Assembly (NCBI RefSeq): GCF_000934545.1
Contig: NZ_CP010554.1
Span: 2,108,001-2,172,000, forward strand
Length of the DNA stretch: 64,000 nt
Direction: 5' to 3'
DNA from: Rugosibacter aromaticivorans
Lineage (GTDB): Bacteria > Pseudomonadota > Gammaproteobacteria > Burkholderiales > Rhodocyclaceae
Position numbers and translations under genes: made by a program. Within the stretch, counting starts at the first letter, position 1, and each line of letters starts with the position of its first letter. The notes below the pieces were generated by a model that was not told the origin of the DNA, made no database searches, and was given only the letters and a program-made list of their open reading frames with translations. Below are positions 57,089 to 64,000 of this stretch, piece by piece.

Positions 57089-59994
57089 AACGAAAGGGTT
57101 GTCTCATGCGCTTGCGCCAACAAATGCTCCTGCTCGGCGGTAAAGCGGGCAAAGTCTTTTTGCCATTCTGACGCTTGCGAGGTCTGCAAAGTTTGCGCCA
57201 CACGCACCACTTGCACCGCGGTCACCTTGTATTCCGGGCAATTGGTGGCCCAGTCGGAATTATCGGTCGTGATCACATTGGCGCCGGATTCAGGGAAATG
57301 GAAGGTGGTGTACACCACGCCAGGCTGGACCCGTTCGGTGAGTGTCGCGCGCAGCACGGTTTGCCCGGCGCGCGATTCAACACCGACCCAATCGTTCTCT
57401 TTAATGCCGCGCTCTTGGGCATCATGCGGGTGAATCTCCAGCACATCTTCCGCATAAAACTCGGTGTTGGCGGTACGGCGCGTTTGTGCGCCGACGTTGT
57501 ATTGCGACAGCACGCGGCCGGTGGTGAGCAGTAGCGGGAAGCGGCGCGTGATTTTTTCATCCGTCGGCACGTATTGGGTAATCAGAAACCGGCCTTTACC
57601 GCGCACGAAAGTATCAATATGCATGGTCGGCGTGCCGCTCGGCGCGTCCGCGTTGCACGGCCATTGCAAGCTGCCCAGGCGGTCAAGCTTGTCATAGCTC
57701 ACACCGGCAAAGGTAGGCGTCAGACGCGCGATCTCGTCCATGATCTGTGACGGATGCGTGTAGTGCATCGGGTAGCCCATGGCATTGGCCAGCGCCATCG
57801 TGGCTTCCCAGTCACTCTTGCCAGAGAGCGGCGGCATCACCTGACGTACGCGTGAAATGCGTCGCTCGGCATTGGTGAAAGTGCCATCTTTTTCAAGGAA
57901 GGACGAACCGGGCAGAAAGACATGGGCATACTTGGCCGTCTCGTTGAGGAACAAGTCCTGCACCACGATGCATTCCATCGCCAGCAGCGCAGCGGTGACA
58001 TGCTGGGTGTTGGGATCGGACTGGGCGATATCTTCGCCCTGGCAGTAAAGCCCCTTGAAACTGCCGTCCAGAGCCGCCTCAAACATATTGGGAATGCGCA
58101 GCCCCGGCTCGGGCTGGATGGTGACGCCCCAGTGGCTTTCGAACTGGGTGCGGGTGAGTGTGTCGGAGACATGCCGGTAGCCTGGCAACTCGTGCGGGAA
58201 AGAACCCATATCGCACGAACCCTGCACATTGTTCTGCCCGCGCAGCGGATTGACGCCCACGCCTTCACGGCCCACGTTGCCTGTCGCCATGGCCAGGTTG
58301 GCAATCGCAATCACGGCGGTTGAGCCTTGTGAATGCTCGGTCACGCCGAGCCCATAGTAAATTGCGCCATTGCCAGCGGTAGCGTAGAGCCTTGCCGCAG
58401 CGCGAATTTCAGCGGCGGGAACCCCCGAATCCGCTTCCAGCGCTTCAGGTGAATTGGCGGGCCGCGCCACAAATTCACGCCACTGATCAAACGCTTTCGC
58501 TTCGCACCGTGCAGCAACAAATGCTTCGTCCACCAAACCTTCGGTGACGATCACGTGCGCTAACGCTGAGAGCACGGCCACATTCGTGCCCGGCCGCAAC
58601 TTGAGATGATGTGTGGCTTTGACATGCGGCGAGCTCACCAGATCAATCGCACGCGGGTCAATCACAATCAGCTTTGCCCCCTCGCGGATACGCCGTTTCA
58701 TGCGCGAGGCAAACACCGGGTGACCATCCGTTGGGTTCGCGCCGATGACCATGATGACATCCGCTTTTTCCACCGACTTGAACGTCTGTGTTCCGGCAGA
58801 TTCGCCCAGCGTTTGCTTCAAGCCATAGCCCGTAGGCGAATGGCATACCCGGGCGCAGGTGTCGACATTGTTGTTGCCAAAGGCAGCACGCACCATTTTC
58901 TGCACGAGGTAATCTTCCTCGTTGGTGCAGCGTGACGAGACCAACCCGCCGATAGCATTTTGACCATACTTTTGCTGAATGCGGCGCAGCTCGGATGCGG
59001 CGTAATTGATCGCCTCATCCCACGAGACTTCGCGCCATGGATCGGTAATTTTTGCGCGAATCATGGGCCGGGTGATGCGATCCGGGTGGCTCGCATAGCC
59101 CCAGGCAAAGCGGCCTTTGACGCAGGCGTGGCCTTCGTTGGCGCCACCGTCTTTCCACGGCACCATGCGCACGACGTCATTGCCCTTCATTTCAGCCTTG
59201 AGGCCGCAACCGACACCGCAATAGGCACAGGTGGTGGTCACCGAATGCTCGGCCTGGCCTTTGGCGATGATGGTTTTTTCCGTCAACGTGGCCGTGGGGC
59301 AGGCATTTACGCACGCGCCGCACGAGACACATTCGGATGCCATGAAGGGTTGATCCTGCCCGGCAGAAACACGCGAGTCAAAACCGCGGCCTGAAATCGT
59401 CAGCGCAAACGTGCCTTGCTGTTCTTCACACGCACGCACGCAGCGGTTGCAAACAATGCACTTGGAGGGATCATAAGTGAAGTAAGGATTGGATTCATCC
59501 TTCTTGTCATCGAGATGATTCTTGCCCAAATCGCCCTCCAAGCCATAGCGCACTTCACGCAGGCCGACAACACCCGCCATGGTCTGCAACTCGCAATTGC
59601 CATTCGCGCTACAGGTCAGGCAATCCAGCGGATGATCGGAAATGTAAAGCTCCATCACATTGCGTCGCAGATCAGCTAGCTTGGGCGATTGCGTGCGCAC
59701 CGTCATGCCGTTTTCTGCAGGCGTAGTACACGAGGCAGGAAAACCTCGACGACCATCAATCTCAACCAGGCAAAGGCGGCAGGAGCCAAACGGCTCCAGT
59801 GAATCCGTCGCACACAGTTTAGGCACCATCACGCCGGCATCAACCGCCGCACGCATGAGCGACGTGCCCGCAGGCACGGTCACTTCTTTACCATCAATGC
59901 TTAGCGTGATTTCTGCGCTAACCTCACGCATGGCAGGCGTGCCGTAATCAATCTCGTTAAATGAATGAGTCAATGAGTTCATGGGTGCGTTCAT
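57085..59994 (-). CDS. fdsA: NAD-dependent formate dehydrogenase, alpha (catalytic) subunit
   Basis: Oxidises formate to CO2 at a molybdenum or tungsten bis-MGD site. Of 969 residues, an N-terminal 2Fe-2S domain (about 25-105) and ferredoxin-type 4Fe-4S clusters (CIVCNRCVRACEEQ; CVSCGACVNACPTATL) come first, then the Mo/W domain with CAYCGVGC and the active-site Cys in RVCHSPTGYGLKQTLG near residue 383, so this is a Cys and not a selenocysteine enzyme. The C-terminal molybdopterin dinucleotide-binding domain (TGRVLSQYN, TTFHFPESGANV) completes it. Confidence 0.96.
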   Translation of the reverse strand: MNAPMNSLTHSFNEIDYGTPAMREVSAEITLSIDGKEVTVPAGTSLMRAAVDAGVMVPKLCATDSLEPFGSCRLCLVEIDGRRGFPASCTTPAENGMTVRTQSPKLADLRRNVMELYISDHPLDCLTCSANGNCELQTMAGVVGLREVRYGLEGDLGKNHLDDKKDESNPYFTYDPSKCIVCNRCVRACEEQQGTFALTISGRGFDSRVSAGQDQPFMASECVSCGACVNACPTATLTEKTIIAKGQAEHSVTTTCAYCGVGCGLKAEMKGNDVVRMVPWKDGGANEGHACVKGRFAWGYASHPDRITRPMIRAKITDPWREVSWDEAINYAASELRRIQQKYGQNAIGGLVSSRCTNEEDYLVQKMVRAAFGNNNVDTCARVCHSPTGYGLKQTLGESAGTQTFKSVEKADVIMVIGANPTDGHPVFASRMKRRIREGAKLIVIDPRAIDLVSSPHVKATHHLKLRPGTNVAVLSALAHVIVTEGLVDEAFVAARCEAKAFDQWREFVARPANSPEALEADSGVPAAEIRAAARLYATAGNGAIYYGLGVTEHSQGSTAVIAIANLAMATGNVGREGVGVNPLRGQNNVQGSCDMGSFPHELPGYRHVSDTLTRTQFESHWGVTIQPEPGLRIPNMFEAALDGSFKGLYCQGEDIAQSDPNTQHVTAALLAMECIVVQDLFLNETAKYAHVFLPGSSFLEKDGTFTNAERRISRVRQVMPPLSGKSDWEATMALANAMGYPMHYTHPSQIMDEIARLTPTFAGVSYDKLDRLGSLQWPCNADAPSGTPTMHIDTFVRGKGRFLITQYVPTDEKITRRFPLLLTTGRVLSQYNVGAQTRRTANTEFYAEDVLEIHPHDAQERGIKENDWVGVESRAGQTVLRATLTERVQPGVVYTTFHFPESGANVITTDNSDWATNCPEYKVTAVQVVRVAQTLQTSQASEWQKDFARFTAEQEHLLAQAHETTLSL

Positions 59995-61526
59995 GTTTGT
60001 CTCCTGCTGAAATCCTCAGGGAAATGATTCAGCGCCGAGAGTACGGGATAAGGGGTCATGCTGCCCATGGCGCATAGTGAGCCGTTTTGCAAAGTGTCAC
60101 ACAGATCGCGCAACAATTCAATTTGCCCGGGTCGACCGGCTTTAAGCCGGTCGATCACTTCAACGCCGCGTGTGGAGCCGATACGGCAAGGAGTGCATTT
60201 ACCGCACGACTCAATGGCGCAAAACTCCATCGCGTAACGGGCCTGTTTCATCATATCGACGGTTTCATCAAACGCCACGATACCGCCATGACCCAACACC
60301 GCGTTCACGGCTGCGAAGGCTTCGTAATCAAGCACCGTATCGAACTGCGATTCGGGCATATAAGCCCCTAGCGGGCCACCGACTTGCACGGCATGCAAGG
60401 GGCGGCCACTTAAACTGCCCCCGCCAAAATCATAAAGTAATTCACGCAAGGTCAGCCCAAAAGGCACTTCAACTAATCCGCCCTGCTTGATGTTCCCGGC
60501 GAGCTGAAAAGGCAGTGTGCCGCGCGAACGGCCACAGCCAAAGGATTGATATGCCGCTGCGCCATGCGCCAGAATATCGGGCACGCTGGCGAACGTAATC
60601 ACATTGTTAATCACGGTCGGCTGGCCAAACAGCCCTGAAATTGCAGGCAGCGGGGGTTTGGCGCGAACAATGCCGCGCCGCCCTTCCAGGCTTTCCAGCA
60701 AGGCGGTTTCTTCACCGCACACGTAAGCACCGGCGGCCTTGCGCACCTCAAGATGAAACTGTTTACCGGTGCCCAGCAGGCTGTCGCCCAGCCAGCCACT
60801 TTGCGTTGCCTTGATGACAGCAGTGCTCAGCGCAGCGATGGCATGGGGATATTCGGAACGCACATAGATATAGCCGTGCGTAGCCCCTACCGCTAAAGCG
60901 GCAATCGCCATGCCCTCGATTAACTGGAAGGGGTCGCCTTCCATCAGCATGCGATCAGAAAAAGTGCCGGAATCACCCTCGTCGGCATTGCAGACAATAT
61001 ATTTTTGCGGCGCTGATGCATTGAGCACCGTGTTCCATTTGATGCCCGTAGGAAAAGCCGCCCCGCCACGGCCACGCAGACCCGAATCGGTAACTTCCTT
61101 GACGATCTCTGCCGCTGTCATGCCCAGCGCTCGACGCAGCCCGAGCGTGCCGCCATGAGCCAGATAGTCATCCACCGATAGCGGATCCGTCACACCCACA
61201 CGCCGCAGGCTAATGCGTTGCTGCCGTTTGAGATAGGGAATATCTTCGACTGCCCCCAGGCCGAGCGGATGCGCGCCGCCATTGAGCAACCCTGCATCCA
61301 GCAGGGACGACACATCGGCAGCCATCACCGGACCGTAAGCAATGCGACCTGCGGGGGTGGCCACCTCGATCATCGGTTCCAGCCAGAACAGGCCGCGTGA
61401 CCCGTTGCGCACAATGCTGACATCCAGCCCGCGCCGTTCAATTTCAGCAGCGAAAGCCTGGACAACCGCATCGGCACCGAGCGCAAGCGCCGTTGAATCA
61501 CACGGAATATAAAGTGTTGTTGTCAT
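59991..61526 (-). CDS. fdsB: NAD-dependent formate dehydrogenase, beta (FMN/NAD) subunit
   Basis: A 511-residue NuoF-like diaphorase that passes electrons to NAD+. An N-terminal thioredoxin-like ferredoxin domain (about 1-110) precedes the FMN/NADH domain (GLRGRGGAAFPTGIKW, CNADEGDSGTFSDRML, YICGEETALLESLEG-like AYVCGEETALLESLEGRRG). The 4Fe-4S motif is ESCGKCTPCRIGS. It overlaps fdsA and fdsG by four bases. Confidence 0.95.
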   Translation of the reverse strand: MTTTLYIPCDSTALALGADAVVQAFAAEIERRGLDVSIVRNGSRGLFWLEPMIEVATPAGRIAYGPVMAADVSSLLDAGLLNGGAHPLGLGAVEDIPYLKRQQRISLRRVGVTDPLSVDDYLAHGGTLGLRRALGMTAAEIVKEVTDSGLRGRGGAAFPTGIKWNTVLNASAPQKYIVCNADEGDSGTFSDRMLMEGDPFQLIEGMAIAALAVGATHGYIYVRSEYPHAIAALSTAVIKATQSGWLGDSLLGTGKQFHLEVRKAAGAYVCGEETALLESLEGRRGIVRAKPPLPAISGLFGQPTVINNVITFASVPDILAHGAAAYQSFGCGRSRGTLPFQLAGNIKQGGLVEVPFGLTLRELLYDFGGGSLSGRPLHAVQVGGPLGAYMPESQFDTVLDYEAFAAVNAVLGHGGIVAFDETVDMMKQARYAMEFCAIESCGKCTPCRIGSTRGVEVIDRLKAGRPGQIELLRDLCDTLQNGSLCAMGSMTPYPVLSALNHFPEDFSRRQT

Positions 61527-61999
61527 GGCTTACTTCTTAGCGAGGCTAACAGCTGATCGAATTTTTCGGGCGTCACACGCGCGTGCAATGTGGTTTCATC
61601 AATCTGAATATTGGGCCCTACAGCACAATGGCCCAGACAATAGACGGGTTCGAGTGTCACCAAACCATCTGCGCTTGTTGCGTGAAAGCCGCAAGCCAAT
61701 GCGCCTTGCACATGCGCAGCCAACGCCTCACAGCCGACCGATTGGCAAGCTTCCGCGCGACAGACGCGCACCACATGGCGGCCAGGTGGCGACTGGCGAA
61801 AATAATGGTAGTAAGTGATGACGCCATGCACCTCAGCACGCGAAAGATTCAACGCACGGGCGATAGACGGCACAGCGTCCGGCGGAATGTAGCCGAGAGC
61901 ATCCTGAATATCGTGCAAGATCGGCAGCAAAGCGCCGGGCAAGGATTGCTTTGCTTTCAAAATAGCGTCAACTCGGGGGGAATTGTCTGGATTGTCCAT
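61523..61999 (-). CDS. fdsG: NAD-dependent formate dehydrogenase, gamma (2Fe-2S) subunit
   Basis: A 158-residue NuoE-like subunit from the ATG at 61999. Helical N-terminus (LLPILHDIQDALGYIPPDAV) then thioredoxin-like 2Fe-2S domain with ligands in RVCRAEACQSVGC and PVYCLGHCAVGP. First gene of fdsGBA-fdhD-fdsD. The frame extends 51 codons upstream through an AT-rich hairpin region, but the family start is here. Two inverted repeats (62020-62034 and 62037-62071) lie directly upstream. Confidence 0.93.
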   Translation of the reverse strand: MDNPDNSPRVDAILKAKQSLPGALLPILHDIQDALGYIPPDAVPSIARALNLSRAEVHGVITYYHYFRQSPPGRHVVRVCRAEACQSVGCEALAAHVQGALACGFHATSADGLVTLEPVYCLGHCAVGPNIQIDETTLHARVTPEKFDQLLASLRSKP

Positions 62000-62036
62000 A
62001 GTTTTCGGTCGATCATATGCAGCATATTCTGCTGAA

Positions 62037-62071
62037 ATTTTCTTTTGCGACAGCAGGCCGCAAAAGAAAAT
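62037..62071. promoter_or_regulatory. Perfect 13-bp inverted repeat upstream of fdsG
   Basis: ATTTTCTTTTGCG (62037-62049) and CGCAAAAGAAAAT (62059-62071) are exact reverse complements around a 9-base loop. The order of T and A runs is opposite to an intrinsic terminator. It sits 38 bases from the fdsG start in the divergent region shared with pntA; a smaller CAGCA/TGCTG repeat (62020-62034) is nearby. Operator or leader hairpin. Confidence 0.55.
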
Positions 62072-62160
62072 AAAAATATCTGAAGAGCGCGGAAGATTAT
62101 CCCAGCCAAAAAAGAAAAGCACAAGAAAAACACTGAGTTTACTGATCGCCAAGGCCTATC

Positions 62161-62190
62161 GCACCGTACCACCAGCGCCGACTTTTTACG
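62161..62190 (-). repeat. Dispersed element, copy 9 (minus orientation)
   Basis: On the minus strand: CGT, A5, then GTCGGCGCTGGTGGTACGGT. Two changes from the core. Located in the divergent fdsG/pntA region, 77 bases before the pntA start. Confidence 0.75.
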
Positions 62191-62266
62191 GTAGGTAGGC
62201 AGGTTTTCTTAGGAGTATTATTCCTCTCCTCGAAGCACAACAACCGACGTCAGGAGAAGTCAGACG

Positions 62267-63850
62267 ATGACACTTATCATAGGCATTATTCGAGAGCGCC
62301 TCGTAGGCGAAACACGCGTCGCCGCTGTGCCCGATGTGGTCAAAAAATATAAAACACTGGGCGCTGCGGTATGTATCGAAACGCAGGCGGGGTCTGGCTG
62401 TTATCTAAATGACGAGGATTTTGACGCAAACACCATCGCAATGAGTGCGGCACAAGTATTGTCCACCGCTCAGGTCCTACTCACTGTTCAGCCACCTACC
62501 CTTGACGATATTAACGCCATAACACCCGGCAGCGTATTGATTGGCTCGCTCGCGCCCTATTCAAATAAAGAGCGCATTGCCGCATTGAACGCCCGGCGCA
62601 TCACAGCGTTTGCCACCGAACTGATCCCGCGTATTTCGCGCGCGCAGAGCATGGATACGCTGTCAAGCCAGGCGGCGGTTTCAGGTTATCTGACGGTTCT
62701 GATCGCTGCCAATCACTGTCCAAAGTTTTTCCCGATGCTGACTTACGCTGCCGGCACCATCCGGCCGGCACGCGTGCTGGTGATAGGCGCAGGCGTTGCC
62801 GGCTTACAGGCAATCGCTACGGCCAAACGGCTAGGGGCGATTGTCGAAGGGTACGATGTACGTCCCGAGACGCGCGAACAAATCGAATCGCTGGGTGCGA
62901 AATTTGTGGACACAGGCGTCTCGGCAACTGGTAGCGGCGGCTATGCCCGTGAACTAACTGACACGGAAAAAGCGCAGCAAGCCGACAAACTTGGTCGTGC
63001 GGTCGCCAATGCCGATGTGCTGATTACCACAGCCGCCATTCCCGGCAAGCGCTCACCACTGATCATCAGCGCAGCGATGATTGCTGGTATGAAACCGAGT
63101 GCCGTCGTGGTTGACATGGCGGCCGAAGGGGGTGGTAATTGCGCGGGAACCCAGGCTGGGAAAACCGTCAAAGTGGGCGGCGTGACCATCATCGGCGCAG
63201 TCAATCTGCCGGCAAAAATGCCAGTGCATGCGTCGGAAATGTTCGCCAAAAATCTCTACAACTTTATCTCCCCCTTCATCAAAGAGGGCGTACTGAATCT
63301 CGACTGGAGTGATGAAGTACTGGCCGGGGCCTGTCTGACGCATGATGGTCACCTGGTGCATGAAGGTGTGAAAAAAACGCTCGGAGAGCGGAACGACATC
63401 CCCCCCGGCCCCCCTTCCATGAAGGGGGGTGACGGTGGTTCAGCCGCTGGCGCGGCTTCCATAACCAACGCTGGCCTCTCCTTGGGGCGGCCCGGCGGAG
63501 AGCGGAACGACATCCCCCCCGGCCCCCCTTCCACGAAGGGGGGTGACGGTGGTTCAGCCGCTGGCGCGGCTTCCATAACCAACGCTGGCCTCTCCTTGGG
63601 GCGACCCGGCGGAGAGCGGAACGACATCCCCCCCGGCCCCCCTTCCACGAAGGGGGGTGACGGTGGTTCAGCCGCTGGCGCGGCTTCCATAACCAACGCT
63701 GGCCTCTCCTTGGGGCGGCCCGGCGGAGAGCGGAACGACATCCCCCCCGGCCCCCCTTCCACGAAGGGGGGTGACGGTGGTTCAGCCGCTGGCGCGGCTT
63801 CCATAACCAACGCTGGCCTCTCCTTGGGGCGGCCCGGCGGAGAGGTCTGA
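62267..63850 (+). CDS. pntAA: NAD(P) transhydrogenase subunit alpha (part 1) with repetitive C-terminal extension
   Basis: Binds NAD(H) in the proton-translocating transhydrogenase. Residues 1-372 are a standard PntAA (alanine dehydrogenase-like): RERLVGETRVAAVPDVVKKY, MDTLSSQAAVSGYL, Rossmann ARVLVIGAGVAGLQAIATAKRLGA and VVDMAAEGGGN. The product is 527 residues, about 150 more than the family. The excess consists of four 38-residue repeats (starting GERNDIPPGPPS) encoded by 4 x 114 bp, ending GGEV. The native end would fall near HEGVKKTL. pntAB follows after one base (ATG 63852). A good AGGAG site precedes the ATG. Confidence 0.95.
   Translation: MTLIIGIIRERLVGETRVAAVPDVVKKYKTLGAAVCIETQAGSGCYLNDEDFDANTIAMSAAQVLSTAQVLLTVQPPTLDDINAITPGSVLIGSLAPYSNKERIAALNARRITAFATELIPRISRAQSMDTLSSQAAVSGYLTVLIAANHCPKFFPMLTYAAGTIRPARVLVIGAGVAGLQAIATAKRLGAIVEGYDVRPETREQIESLGAKFVDTGVSATGSGGYARELTDTEKAQQADKLGRAVANADVLITTAAIPGKRSPLIISAAMIAGMKPSAVVVDMAAEGGGNCAGTQAGKTVKVGGVTIIGAVNLPAKMPVHASEMFAKNLYNFISPFIKEGVLNLDWSDEVLAGACLTHDGHLVHEGVKKTLGERNDIPPGPPSMKGGDGGSAAGAASITNAGLSLGRPGGERNDIPPGPPSTKGGDGGSAAGAASITNAGLSLGRPGGERNDIPPGPPSTKGGDGGSAAGAASITNAGLSLGRPGGERNDIPPGPPSTKGGDGGSAAGAASITNAGLSLGRPGGEV
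63383..63838 (+). repeat. Four tandem 114-bp repeats in the pntAA 3' end
   Basis: Units at 63383-63496, 63497-63610, 63611-63724 and 63725-63838. They are identical except an ATG/ACG difference in unit 1 and a silent G/A in unit 2. Each contains a perfect hairpin CCCCCCTTC-N3-GAAGGGGGG, a GCCGC-TGGC-GCGGC hairpin and a CTCTCC...GGAGAG pair across unit ends. 114 is divisible by 3, so the frame is kept. Confidence 0.95.
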
Positions 63851-63851
63851 C

Positions 63852-64000
63852 ATGGAAAACTTCATTTACGTTTACATCTTCATGCTGGCAGCTTTCACCG
63901 GCTACGAAGTCATTTCACGTGTGCCGGTGATTCTGCACACGCCGTTAATGTCCGGCTCCAACTTTGTGCATGGCGTAGTGCTAGTGGGTGCCATGGTGGC
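63852..64000 (+). CDS. pntAB: NAD(P) transhydrogenase subunit alpha part 2 (partial at window end)
   Basis: The first 49 codons are visible: MENFIYVYIFMLAAFTGYEV, then ISRVPVILHTPLMSGSNFVHG and VVLVGAMV. The first and second membrane helices and the HTPLMSG loop are typical of the small membrane subunit of split transhydrogenases. The gene is cut by the window edge; pntB is expected next. Confidence 0.93.
   Translation, partial: MENFIYVYIFMLAAFTGYEVISRVPVILHTPLMSGSNFVHGVVLVGAMV

Noticed and set aside
63349..63810. Minus-strand open frame through the tandem repeats
   Set aside because: It exists only because a stop-free 114-bp unit is repeated in a length divisible by three; no start context or known motif.
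63383..63838. CRISPR-like array
   Set aside because: Units are directly adjacent with no unique spacers, the period is 114 bp, and the array is translated in pntAA; it is a tandem repeat.

Overview
This 64 kb window comes from a betaproteobacterial chromosome. The main evidence is gene order rather than any single gene: gph-trpE with trpGDC, rnpB beside a DUF3025 gene and pyrC, rsmI divergent from yraN followed by gmhA-BON-rfaE2, and uvrA divergent from an MFS gene and ssb. Proteins such as the FdsGBA-type formate dehydrogenase fit the same class. No rRNA, tRNA or species marker is present, so genus is not claimed. No prophage, CRISPR array or intact insertion sequence was seen.

Layout. 1-2.85 kb: the end of a pilus-type or secreted surface cluster (a large Cys-rich lectin-like protein and a pseudopilin). 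2.9-6 kb: rpe, gph, trpE. 6-14.7 kb: a heavy-metal RND efflux operon, a cytochrome b561 and a QseB/PmrA-like two-component pair. Paired CTTAAG boxes precede the first two units and half-sites precede the third; the sensor kinase gene carries an in-frame amber codon. 14.7-18.2 kb: E1 alpha, E1 beta and E2 of a 2-oxoacid dehydrogenase (minus strand). 18.4-27 kb: a type I restriction-modification island containing a frameshifted hsdM, a GIY-YIG nuclease gene wrapped in REP-like palindromes, hsdS, an ImmA/IrrE-DUF4411 toxin-antitoxin-like pair flanked by two copies of the hsdS 3' end, a Fic gene with a C-terminal winged helix, and hsdR. 27-29.5 kb: trpGDC, separated from trpE by about 21 kb. 29.5-40.9 kb: housekeeping genes, RNase P RNA, heptose biosynthesis, YceI/YgiD and a LysR regulator. 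41-43 kb: an IS1182-type transposase remnant and a TAXI protein. 43-56 kb: ssb, MFS, uvrA, argD-argF-argG, a DUF2788 gene broken by TGA, ppnP, yajQ, a glutamine amidotransferase, nudL, a CobD-like gene and a thiolase. 56-62 kb: the five-gene NAD-dependent formate dehydrogenase operon fdsGBA-fdhD-fdsD, every junction overlapping. 62.2 kb to the end: split NAD(P) transhydrogenase, whose PntAA carries four near-identical 38-residue repeats at its C-terminus.

The signals least explained by ordinary annotation are: (1) a dispersed non-palindromic element of about 24-28 bp with core GTCGGCGCTGGTGATACGGC, found at nine sites between genes and inside trpC, hsdM and the E2 gene; (2) the 4 x 114 bp array translated in pntA; (3) the architecture of the restriction island, especially the Fic-winged-helix gene preceded by a perfect 10-bp inverted repeat and overlapping hsdR, and the TA-like pair bounded by direct repeats of the hsdS end; and (4) two genes, a sensor kinase and DUF2788, each interrupted by a single in-frame stop while the rest of the frame stays intact.
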